Assembly (NCBI GenBank): GCA_905233295.1
Contig: CAJODX010000001.1
Location: 6,229 to 28,591, forward strand
Length of the DNA: 22,363 nucleotides
Source: an uncultured Synergistales bacterium
GTDB lineage: Bacteria > Synergistota > Synergistia > Synergistales > Aminobacteriaceae
Direction of reading: 5' to 3'
Under the pieces are notes generated by a model. It was not told the DNA's origin. It did not search any database and worked only from the letters and a program-made list of their open reading frames with translations. A program made the position numbers and the translations under genes. This document shows, piece after piece, positions 1 through 7,894 of this stretch (the stretch's first letter is position 1; each line of letters opens with the position of its first letter).

Positions 1-1430
1 CACCTTCGCAGTCCGTGCCGCGTCCTCTGGTAATCTCAAACGTTGCCAACAACGAACTCACAGCGGCTGAAGTTCCTTTAATCGTCCGAATGACTTTAAG
101 AGACGGCTCAAGCAAAAGTTCAAATATCGTTGCTTCAGATACCGTTGAATGGGATATGACCGGCGATAAAGAGGTCGGAGGAAATGAACTCGTGTTCGTT
201 CCTATTGATGATGAAAGTCTTCTGACTGACAACAGGAAAATAAATCTTTATCTCACTACCGAAGTCATCAATCATACGTCCGTCAGATATGCCGCCACGA
301 CTTACGACAGCTACGGCGATTTTGAATATCCGAGCTACTGGAAATTTGACCTTGCACGCGATCAGGGCACTACATACGTTGACCGTGAATTTCAGCTTGC
401 ACGCAAGGCTCATATCGCACCGGGGCTTGTTACGGTATTCAAAAGAAAATATGATGTCAACGAAGAAAATAAAAGACCTTTAATGCTTTATCCCATTGAT
501 GATGTATCTGTCGGAACACGTTCTTTGAGACTGAATCATAAAATTATTTTCGGAAAAAGGCTCGGCGATACCTATAAGGAAAAATCTTCAAACGGAAATT
601 TCAACCTTATCGAGGTTACGGCGTTTCAACCCCGTCCTGCCGGCGATGAATTTTATGACAACGTAAAGAGCGTTACAAACGCCAAAGGCGCGGTGAACAT
701 TCCGACATCTTCAACGTTCGGTGCAAGTTCAATAAGCAGAAGCGAACAAATGGAAAGCACAGTGCTTCAGCATTTCACGCTCAGTCAGGTTATTCCAGCC
801 AATCTCAGAACGAATGACGATGAAGGGATTCTGCCTGTTCATATTACGTTTAACATTCCTGTTACTAACATCGAGGACAGAGACTGGCTTAATCAGATTA
901 TAATGCTGAACAACAGCGGCAACAGGCTCGAAGATGCTTTCTTTGAAAAATATCAGATTTCGTTGCTCACTGAAACAGATTCAAAGGCAAACCCGTGGAA
1001 TTTGTCGCAGGAACTTCAAAAACTGAATCAATACAACAAACAGATTCACGTTTATTACAATCCTGACACGGGCAGCTCGACAAGAGATAACGAAAAAGGC
1101 GTTATCACGGTAAGTTTTATTGCAATGCTGATGGACGGAACACGAGACGGTGTACGCCCCGAACTCAGCGTTGTTGCCGACCATTCAATCACGAGCGACA
1201 ACGATTACATTGTCATTCGCGACGGCAACAAAGATGACAGATGGAAAATGACTTTCTTCATTGCTCCTGCAGGTTACAACGACAACCCTGCGACTACAAG
1301 CAACGTCAGTGCCGGCACTTCATCTACAAGTTCAAGCGGCAGCGGCTGCGGCACTGTAAGACCTGAAATATTCGCCGGAATTTTATTGCTTGTCTTATGC
1401 CTGCCTTTTGTAAAACGCGAGAGGAGTTGA
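1..1430 (+). CDS. Secreted surface protein of unknown function with Synergist-CTERM signal, 5' truncated by window edge
   Basis: The reading frame is open to the left edge: codons before the GTG at 15 are in frame with no stop, so the true start lies outside the window. About 475 residues are visible. I recognise no catalytic domain. The body is polar and rich in D, N, S and T with few cysteines, as in extracellular beta-rich proteins. The last 35 residues hold a Ser/Thr/Gly linker, the motif SGSGCGT, a hydrophobic helix (IFAGILLLVLCLPF) and the tail KRERS. This matches the Synergist-CTERM sorting architecture, so the protein is probably exported and processed or anchored at the envelope. The stop codon lies 7 bases before the next start, and the GAGAGGAG inside the last codons serves as that gene's Shine-Dalgarno. 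The pair is therefore probably co-transcribed. A signal peptide cannot be seen because the N-terminus is missing. Confidence 0.8.
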   Translation, partial: PSQSVPRPLVISNVANNELTAAEVPLIVRMTLRDGSSKSSNIVASDTVEWDMTGDKEVGGNELVFVPIDDESLLTDNRKINLYLTTEVINHTSVRYAATTYDSYGDFEYPSYWKFDLARDQGTTYVDREFQLARKAHIAPGLVTVFKRKYDVNEENKRPLMLYPIDDVSVGTRSLRLNHKIIFGKRLGDTYKEKSSNGNFNLIEVTAFQPRPAGDEFYDNVKSVTNAKGAVNIPTSSTFGASSISRSEQMESTVLQHFTLSQVIPANLRTNDDEGILPVHITFNIPVTNIEDRDWLNQIIMLNNSGNRLEDAFFEKYQISLLTETDSKANPWNLSQELQKLNQYNKQIHVYYNPDTGSSTRDNEKGVITVSFIAMLMDGTRDGVRPELSVVADHSITSDNDYIVIRDGNKDDRWKMTFFIAPAGYNDNPATTSNVSAGTSSTSSSGSGCGTVRPEIFAGILLLVLCLPFVKRERS

Positions 1431-1437
1431 AATTTTA

Positions 1438-4400
1438 ATGAAACTAAAAAAATTTTTTCTCGCTTTAATTTTTGTTGCAGCTTTCAGTCTTCCTGCGGCG
1501 GCAACGGATTTTATAATCGTATCTGGCGCAGTATCGTCTGACCTTTGGTATTCTGAAATAGTCAGCGATGACACAGCAAGCGATGATATTTCAGGCGAAG
1601 AGACAAGCCCTGACATTGTTTACAAGTTAAATCCAGCGCCTTACAGATTTGCAACAATCAAAGACGCTCTTGAATTTGCAGATTCGCCTGCGGACTATCT
1701 CGGACTTGAACTCACGGACGCAGAAGACAGCTTCCCCAATGTTTCGATGAAAATTCAGACGGCTGACTCAGCATCATCGAGCATTTTCGGCGGTGAAATC
1801 AGAATGGGCAACTATTCAAACATCAGCACTCTTGATATTTCGCCAAGCAGAAACGATCCGATGACTCTTTACACGCCGGATTCAGCATCAAGACATTTCA
1901 CATTTGATTCAAGCGTAACCGTAACTCTCACGAATTTTGTTCTTGAAGGCAGCAGCGGCACTGGCGGACTTTTAATAGACAACGGCACTGTAACTCTTGA
2001 CACTGTTGTGTTTCAGAATATGAATCTTTCAAGCGCAAACGGCGGTGCAGTTTCAGTTACAGGCGGCACTGCTACGTTCACAGACTGCTCATTTACGGGC
2101 AACACCGCAAACAACGGCGGCGCAGTTTCAGTTACGGGCGGCTCTGTCAGCTTTTCCAGCGGTACAACATTTTCCAACAACAAAGCAGGAACGAACGGCG
2201 GTGCAATCCTTCTCAATGCCTCGGGCGTAACGCTTGAAATCGAAGAAATCACCTTCGACAGCAATGATGCTCAAAACGGCGGCGCAATAGCTCTCGGAAC
2301 ATCAGGCGGAAGTCTTTCTGTAACGGATTCGACCTTCACTAACAACGCTGCTTCGATTAACGGCGGTGCGATTTATATTCAGCGCGGAAACAATTTTACG
2401 TTTACAGGCTCTGCGTCTAAAAATTCTTTCACCGGCAACAGCGCGGAATCTGACGGAGGAGCGATTTATATCGCTGGCGGAAGCTCTCTTACATTCAGCG
2501 GCGGCAATGAATTTGATGACAACACCGCAGGAGCAAACGGCGGCGCAATAGCTTACAGTGCTTCAATGTCTTCAGTACCTGAGTTTGCTGAGATAACATT
2601 TAACAATAATCATGCTGTCAACGGCGGTGCAGTCGCGATTCTTGCAGGCAACGTGAATTTTTCCGGCTCAACAGTGTTTTCCCAGCACAACAGCATCACT
2701 AACGGCGGTGCGATTTATATTGACACAACGGGAACTGTTAATATTCAAAGCGAAGTAACATTTTCCCAAAACGATGCTGATAACGGCGGTATTATTTACG
2801 CAACAGGCGGTACTGTAAATCTTTACGGAGATCTTACAGGCGGTATCAGCTCGGCTGACGGCGGTTTCCTGTACGCAAACGGCAGCAATCTCACTGTAAA
2901 CGTATATGGCAGTATCAGAAACAACAGCGCAACGGGCAACGGCGGTGCAATTTACATCGGCAGCGGCACTGTCAATATTTCAAACAGCTCCGGCGATGCT
3001 GTCATTGAATACAACACTGCAGATTGCGGCGGTGCTGTTTATCTTGCGGATTCAAACAGAGCGCGGCTTAATATTACCGGAGACAACGTTGTAACATTTT
3101 CAAACAACACTGCGACAACCGGCGGCGGTGCGATTTATGCCGGAAAAGATTCCAGAATAACATTCTCAGCTGAAATTCTTTTTAATTCAAACAGGGTCAG
3201 TGAAGGCAACGGCGGTGCGATATGGCTCGGTGCGTCAACACAGCTTGCCTCAATGACAGGAACGGTAACATTCAACGAAAATCAGGCTGAACGTACAGAT
3301 GAAACCGACTTTACAATAGGCAACGGCGGTGCTATCTGCATTGGCTCGACAGGTTCATCGAGCGTAACACTGACTTCAGCACACGCTTACACGTTTACCA
3401 ATAACGAGGCTTATGCTTACGGCGGTGTGCTTTACACGGTGTCTTCAGATGTTATTTTTGATAACTTCACAATTTCGACTAAAAACACTGCGAGGGTCGG
3501 CGGCGGGTTCGCAAGTTCCGCAACAGGGCGGATAACTCTGCGCAACGAAACGAGCGTGAGCAATCAGTCAGCACCTGATGGCGGAGCAATTTACGCTTCA
3601 GAAGTCGCTTTGAACAACGCTAAAATGTTCTCAAACACCGCAACAACGGGGAGCGGCGGTGCGATTTACGCAACAAGTATCGTTTTAATCGAAAGTTCGG
3701 ATCTTACAAACAACGCAAGCGAAGGCACTGAACAGGGAGTAGGCGGCGGCGCTGTCTATGTTATCGGAGATTTAACGGTTACCGATGCATATTTTTACGG
3801 CAACACTGCTCAGAGAAACGGCGCGGCTATATTTGCCAACAACGACCCCGGCTCTAACACCACAGCGCGAATCGAAAATTCATATTTCGATTACAACAGA
3901 ATCCTGCTTGACGGCAACGGCGGTGCTGTAAACCTTCAAAATAACCAAACTTCAACGATTACAGGCGATACGTTCACCAACAACGAGAGCAGACGTGACG
4001 GCGGTGCGTTATGTGCGCAGGGAAAATTTTTGAACATTTCAAACTGTTATTTCCAAGGCAACGTTTCAGCGCGCTGGGGCGGTGCTGTCTTCTTCAGCCA
4101 GAGCAACTCGAATGACCCTGAAGCATCGTTCTCAATGCTCGACTCAATGTTCACGGAAAACAAAGGCACAGGAGGCACTCAGGAAGGCGGCGGCGGTGCT
4201 GTCTATGTATCAACAAACACTGTATCAGTCAAAAAATGCACGTTCAACGAAAATTTCCTCATGGCTGCGAACAGTGGCGGAGATTACGGCGGCGCTCTCT
4301 ATATCGACACAACGATCAACCCGACAGGTAGCGACAATGACGTTATTGAAAACTGCACATTCGTAGGCAACTACATTGACGGCGGCTCTGAAGGAAAATC

Positions 4401-6285
4401 CGGCGGCGGTGCTGTTGCTATTCGCTGTGAAATCGCTTACATCACAAGCTGCACAATGACAAGCAACGCAGCAGACTATAACGGAAGCGCGATTTATGTT
4501 AAAGACGGCAAAGTTACTATTGCCGGAACAATCGCTGTCGGCAACACAAACGTAGGAGCGTATGACATCTGGGTTGACAGCACAATATTGTCGGGCGGCT
4601 ACAACAGAATCGGAATTTACGGTCAGGGCGGCGGTATCACGGACTTTTATTCCGTAACAGGCAACACCACCGACAGAACGAGTTATCCTCACAATACATG
4701 GATGACCTTGAGGAGTTCATATTTCTCAACAAACGAGCTTGACGTGAACGAACGCACGGATCTCGGCAGCAACATTCCGCCTTACATCGGTTCAACACGT
4801 TATCCCAGCGGACAGCTCAGAATTTTAACTTTAATGCTGAGCGAAGATGCTTCATTACCTATTGAAGACAGAGCAACAAACGCGATTCCGTATTCAAGAA
4901 GGCAGAGTTTCCCGGCGGTTGACGAACGCGGCGTAAACAGACGAAACCCGAACATCGGCATTGACATCGGCGCAGTGTTCTTTGACGGCACAAGACCTGA
5001 GTCGGGTACTGATGACAATCAGGGCTATTCAATCGCGTATGTTCAGATCAGCGGAGTTCCGAACTCAATCAGGAGAATCGGACAGACAGCAAGTCTCATC
5101 GCGAAAATTTATTACACCAACGGCAGGACGGCTTACGGCGGCACAGGCACTAACAATGAAGCCGTTACGTGGTCGGCAACTCCCGCAGGATATTTGAAAG
5201 TCGGCTCTGACACAGGTATCATAACGGCAATGCGTCTGACAACACAGGACAGCTTCGTTACTATCAAAGTTCAGACGGACAGAACAGATCTTTACGGCAA
5301 TCCGGCAACAGCAACCGCCAAAGTCAGAATCGTTCCCGATCTTGAGTTCGGAGATTTGAATAACGCACCCGGCACAGGATACACCGATGTAAATGAAATC
5401 GTAAGGAGTTTGCGCACTGATTTTGTCGAATACAACATGGGCTATCAGCTCACAGACAAAAATCCTGAGCTTGTTCAGAATGACAGCTTCCAGACTATTT
5501 ACGAGGCAATCTGGGGAACGTCGGCTTCTGTCGCAACCGTTACGTATGATGACTTCAGCGTGTCTGCTGTCGGCGATAACGTTCTCGGCTATGCTATCGA
5601 TGTTGCTGCGGACGAAGGCGCGATGACGAACACGATGATTTATCCGTGCAAATTTTCAGGCGATGAACTCAAAAATATTCTCGGCGAATCGAATTATTCA
5701 GCGGTCGCTGTGAATCTTGCCGCGGCTCAGGCATATAATCATAATGTCGATAAGGTTACAGCGGCGGAAATTTTCAAGACTCTCAGAATAGATTTTCAGG
5801 GAAATGAAACTTTGATTCCTGTCATGGGTCCTGACAGTTCCGTGAGTGTTGCGGACGCGATAGACAACGATGCTCTTGTTGTCAGTCCAAACGATGACGG
5901 CAAAGGAATTTCCATAGAACTCAACGCGAAAATCGCCAACGTCGGAGTAAACAGCAATGTCGCAGGCGCTGCTCTCGCTTTTGAGGGCGGAGCGCAGATC
6001 ATCGAAGGCGTTCTGATCGTTCCTGACGGTACAGGAGACAGCAAAATCTCCGGCGTTATGATGTTCCCGCAGAAAAAATTAACCGCTCAGACGAGTTCAG
6101 AAACAACGTCAACGCCAACTGAAACGACAGAAAATGTTCAGCAAACGTCCGAAAACACAGCGAATACAACGACAACGGGCGCAAACAGTTCGTCAGGCGG
6201 CTCCTCGGGCGGCGGCTGTAACACAGGCATGAACGTTCTGATGCTGCTTGCGGTTTGTATCTCAGGATTTTTGAAGAGAAAATAA
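1438..6285 (+). CDS. Giant surface beta-helix protein: Pmp-like GGA(I/V) repeats, Big-like domain, Synergist-CTERM
   Basis: The protein has 1615 residues. Residues 1-22 form a signal peptide (MKLKKFFLALIF...AAA). From about 200 to 1025 there are roughly 29 rungs in which GGA(I/V/L)xxx alternates with FxxNxA. This is the repeat grammar of chlamydial polymorphic outer membrane proteins and other right-handed beta-helix adhesins. Residues about 1199-1303 resemble a bacterial Ig-like (Big) domain, including VTWSATPAG and DTGIITA. A domain I do not recognise covers about 1305-1545, then comes a Thr/Ser/Gly linker. The end is GGGCNTG, a hydrophobic helix and FLKRK, a Synergist-CTERM signal. There is no C-terminal autotransporter barrel, so attachment presumably uses the sorting signal instead. 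Inferred role: large adhesin or surface-layer component. The ATG is preceded by a good Shine-Dalgarno within the upstream gene's last codons. The next feature is a strong terminator. Confidence 0.9.
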   Translation: MKLKKFFLALIFVAAFSLPAAATDFIIVSGAVSSDLWYSEIVSDDTASDDISGEETSPDIVYKLNPAPYRFATIKDALEFADSPADYLGLELTDAEDSFPNVSMKIQTADSASSSIFGGEIRMGNYSNISTLDISPSRNDPMTLYTPDSASRHFTFDSSVTVTLTNFVLEGSSGTGGLLIDNGTVTLDTVVFQNMNLSSANGGAVSVTGGTATFTDCSFTGNTANNGGAVSVTGGSVSFSSGTTFSNNKAGTNGGAILLNASGVTLEIEEITFDSNDAQNGGAIALGTSGGSLSVTDSTFTNNAASINGGAIYIQRGNNFTFTGSASKNSFTGNSAESDGGAIYIAGGSSLTFSGGNEFDDNTAGANGGAIAYSASMSSVPEFAEITFNNNHAVNGGAVAILAGNVNFSGSTVFSQHNSITNGGAIYIDTTGTVNIQSEVTFSQNDADNGGIIYATGGTVNLYGDLTGGISSADGGFLYANGSNLTVNVYGSIRNNSATGNGGAIYIGSGTVNISNSSGDAVIEYNTADCGGAVYLADSNRARLNITGDNVVTFSNNTATTGGGAIYAGKDSRITFSAEILFNSNRVSEGNGGAIWLGASTQLASMTGTVTFNENQAERTDETDFTIGNGGAICIGSTGSSSVTLTSAHAYTFTNNEAYAYGGVLYTVSSDVIFDNFTISTKNTARVGGGFASSATGRITLRNETSVSNQSAPDGGAIYASEVALNNAKMFSNTATTGSGGAIYATSIVLIESSDLTNNASEGTEQGVGGGAVYVIGDLTVTDAYFYGNTAQRNGAAIFANNDPGSNTTARIENSYFDYNRILLDGNGGAVNLQNNQTSTITGDTFTNNESRRDGGALCAQGKFLNISNCYFQGNVSARWGGAVFFSQSNSNDPEASFSMLDSMFTENKGTGGTQEGGGGAVYVSTNTVSVKKCTFNENFLMAANSGGDYGGALYIDTTINPTGSDNDVIENCTFVGNYIDGGSEGKSGGGAVAIRCEIAYITSCTMTSNAADYNGSAIYVKDGKVTIAGTIAVGNTNVGAYDIWVDSTILSGGYNRIGIYGQGGGITDFYSVTGNTTDRTSYPHNTWMTLRSSYFSTNELDVNERTDLGSNIPPYIGSTRYPSGQLRILTLMLSEDASLPIEDRATNAIPYSRRQSFPAVDERGVNRRNPNIGIDIGAVFFDGTRPESGTDDNQGYSIAYVQISGVPNSIRRIGQTASLIAKIYYTNGRTAYGGTGTNNEAVTWSATPAGYLKVGSDTGIITAMRLTTQDSFVTIKVQTDRTDLYGNPATATAKVRIVPDLEFGDLNNAPGTGYTDVNEIVRSLRTDFVEYNMGYQLTDKNPELVQNDSFQTIYEAIWGTSASVATVTYDDFSVSAVGDNVLGYAIDVAADEGAMTNTMIYPCKFSGDELKNILGESNYSAVAVNLAAAQAYNHNVDKVTAAEIFKTLRIDFQGNETLIPVMGPDSSVSVADAIDNDALVVSPNDDGKGISIELNAKIANVGVNSNVAGAALAFEGGAQIIEGVLIVPDGTGDSKISGVMMFPQKKLTAQTSSETTSTPTETTENVQQTSENTANTTTTGANSSSGGSSGGGCNTGMNVLMLLAVCISGFLKRK
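2038..4510 (+). repeat. Degenerate tandem repeats encoding about 29 beta-helix rungs
   Basis: Units of variable length (roughly 60-150 bases) carry near-identical cores such as AACGGCGGTGCGATTTAT, encoding NGGAIY. The core recurs at about 2200, 2360, 2700, 2940, 3120, 3210, 3650 and many other places. Spacing is irregular, so this is a protein-repeat array and not a simple satellite. Short identical cores could allow gain or loss of rungs by recombination; that part is inference. Confidence 0.75.
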
Positions 6286-6294
6286 AAGCAAATT

Positions 6295-6331
6295 AAAAGA
6301 GCCTCTCGTTTTTCGAGGGACTCTTTTTTTT
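6295..6331. terminator. Rho-independent terminator, probably bidirectional
   Basis: AAAAGAG and CCTCTCG pair with CGAGG and GACTCTTTT around a T-rich loop. One C-A mismatch and one G-U pair occur in an otherwise continuous 14-bp stem, and eight T follow. On the opposite strand the stem is also followed by a T-rich tract. It lies 9 bases after the beta-helix gene and 17 bases beyond the stop of the convergent sugar transferase gene, so it can serve both. Confidence 0.85.
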
Positions 6332-6347
6332 ATATTCTAAAATTTTT

Positions 6348-7832
6348 TCACATCGCACCATCTCGCGTAGATACAGCCTTCAATGTCTTAAAAAGTATTT
6401 TTATATCGAGTGCTATGCTCCAGTGATTTATATATTCAGCATCAAGTCTGACAACTTCTTCAAAATCTGTTATTTTGCTTCTGCCGCTCACCTGCCACAG
6501 TCCCGTAAGTCCGGGTTTTGTTGCAAGTCTTGCTCTGTGATGATATTTATATTTTTCCCATTCATCAACAGTCGGCGGTCTTGTTCCGACCATGCTCATC
6601 TGTCCCATTAAAATATTAAAAAACTGAGGCCATTCGTCCCAGCTTCCCGAACGTATCTTTTCGCCGATCCCCGTAACTTTTTTGCCGTTGACAATTTTAT
6701 TCCCGACAATGCGCGGATCCCAGTCCAGTTTAAACATCATGCCGTCAGAAACTCTGTTCTCTTTTAACAATTCTCTTTTTCTGTCTTCGGCATCAAGATA
6801 CATTGAACGCAGTTTGTACATTTGAAATTTTTTTCCGTTCTGCCCAACTCTTGTTTGCTTGAAAAGAATCGGTCCGGGGCTTTCCTTTTGAATTTTATGC
6901 CCAACCACAGCTATGATGATGACGGCAATCAGACTTCCGACTATTCCTCCTGCAATATCCATAAGTCTTTTTATGGCAAGCTGTAAAGGGCTTGCGTAAT
7001 TTGATGTTATAGTCAGAACGTTATAGCCGCCGACTTTTTCAGTTAAACTTTTGCCCTCGATATTTGGAATCGGAAGACGAATGTGAACGGGAATCGCCAT
7101 TTGACGGCAGCCTTCAATCAACAACGCGACCTCGGATTCTCTATGACTTTTTATATTTTCTTTTTCACGGCTGTCAAGTTCAATATCCGTAAAATGAGAC
7201 GGATATACAAAAACTTCATCAACCCACTCGCGGCATATATAGTCGGCGGCATTTTGCAGATTCGCAACGACTTTGATTCCGCTGATTTCTTCGCCTGTGC
7301 CGTCTCTGTTGCTGAGTACAAGTCCGGTGTATTCAACATCATCTGTCGGATTTATTTTTGAAACGATTTCCGGAACAAGATTTTCGTTCGCGACGAGAAT
7401 CATTGTAGCTTTTTTGCTTCCTTTTCCGATTTTGCTTATAACAGGTTTCCACACCTGTCGGAAGACGAAGCCGAGTATTAAATGAAAAACTGAAGTGAGA
7501 CAAACTGTTGCTCTGCTGTAAACATCGGCTTTTTGTGTAGAAAAAATATATAAAGTCATTACTGAGAGGACTAAAAGAACCTGTTTCAGAGTTTGCAGAC
7601 ATTCATGGTAACAGTCGCGATATAAAACATTATGCATTGTGTTAAAACTCGCGGCTATTAAAATATCCGCCATGACAAAAATAACAGCGAGTTCACGGTA
7701 GGCAAGCGAAACATAAGCCCATGACCCCCTGCTGATAAAATATGCCAGCACAAAAGCAACCTGAAGCGCAATAACGTCGCAAATGATAAAATCTATATGT
7801 TTTTGCCAGCCTTGAATGTTTCGTTTATACAC
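6348..7832 (-). CDS. Undecaprenyl-phosphate sugar-1-phosphate transferase (WcaJ/WbaP family)
   Basis: This polyprenyl glycosylphosphotransferase starts surface polysaccharide synthesis by moving a sugar-1-phosphate from a nucleotide sugar to undecaprenyl phosphate in the inner membrane. The N-terminal third holds several hydrophobic segments (such as DFIICDVIALQVAFVLAYF), then a Rossmann-like soluble region. One more membrane segment (IVGSLIAVIIIAVVG) leads into the catalytic bacterial sugar transferase domain. That domain contains PGPILFKQTRVG, KLRSM, WDEWPQFFN, MSMVGTRPP and KPGLTGLWQVSGRS, all diagnostic. The donor sugar cannot be read from sequence. Start choice: the frame extends to a TTG at 7853 with no Shine-Dalgarno, whereas the GTG at 7832 follows a G10 run at 7-base spacing, giving 494 residues. 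If the TTG is used, the G run is coding. Convergent with the beta-helix gene and divergent from tyrS. Confidence 0.92.
   Translation of the reverse strand: MYKRNIQGWQKHIDFIICDVIALQVAFVLAYFISRGSWAYVSLAYRELAVIFVMADILIAASFNTMHNVLYRDCYHECLQTLKQVLLVLSVMTLYIFSTQKADVYSRATVCLTSVFHLILGFVFRQVWKPVISKIGKGSKKATMILVANENLVPEIVSKINPTDDVEYTGLVLSNRDGTGEEISGIKVVANLQNAADYICREWVDEVFVYPSHFTDIELDSREKENIKSHRESEVALLIEGCRQMAIPVHIRLPIPNIEGKSLTEKVGGYNVLTITSNYASPLQLAIKRLMDIAGGIVGSLIAVIIIAVVGHKIQKESPGPILFKQTRVGQNGKKFQMYKLRSMYLDAEDRKRELLKENRVSDGMMFKLDWDPRIVGNKIVNGKKVTGIGEKIRSGSWDEWPQFFNILMGQMSMVGTRPPTVDEWEKYKYHHRARLATKPGLTGLWQVSGRSKITDFEEVVRLDAEYINHWSIALDIKILFKTLKAVSTRDGAM
7803..7831 (+). promoter_or_regulatory. Predicted sigma-70 promoter for tyrS
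   Basis: TTGCCA (7803-7808), a 17-base spacer and TATACA (7826-7831) give a good vegetative promoter. Transcription would start near 7837-7839, at the edge of the C10 run, leaving a leader of about 57 bases before tyrS. The promoter lies inside the first codons of the divergent sugar transferase gene. Confidence 0.55.
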
Positions 7833-7839
7833 ACAGCTA

Positions 7840-7849
7840 CCCCCCCCCC
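7840..7849. repeat. Homopolymer C10 (G10 on the sugar transferase strand)
   Basis: Ten uninterrupted C on the + strand read as AGGGGGGGGGGT on the minus strand, 7 bases before the GTG start of the sugar transferase gene. The run can act as that gene's Shine-Dalgarno. It also falls in the predicted 5' leader of the divergent tyrS. Runs of this length are prone to slippage during replication. Confidence 0.9.
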
Positions 7850-7894
7850 TCAAAAAATAAAAAAAAAGAGAATAAAAAGGGGAAAAATTTTTTT

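Noticed and set aside
4225..4692. A 155-codon open frame on the minus strand within the beta-helix gene
   Set aside because: It is antisense to the repeat region, where codon bias leaves long open shadows. It has no Shine-Dalgarno and a low-complexity A/V/C-rich product with no recognisable domain.
6295..6331. The hairpin after the beta-helix gene considered as a regulatory or mobile-element repeat
   Set aside because: The stem, T tract and position between convergent stops fit an ordinary terminator, and no second copy was seen in the window.
7851..7894. A T-box or other amino-acid-sensing leader upstream of tyrS
   Set aside because: The leader is under 60 bases, A-rich and homopolymeric, with no room for a specifier hairpin or an antiterminator.
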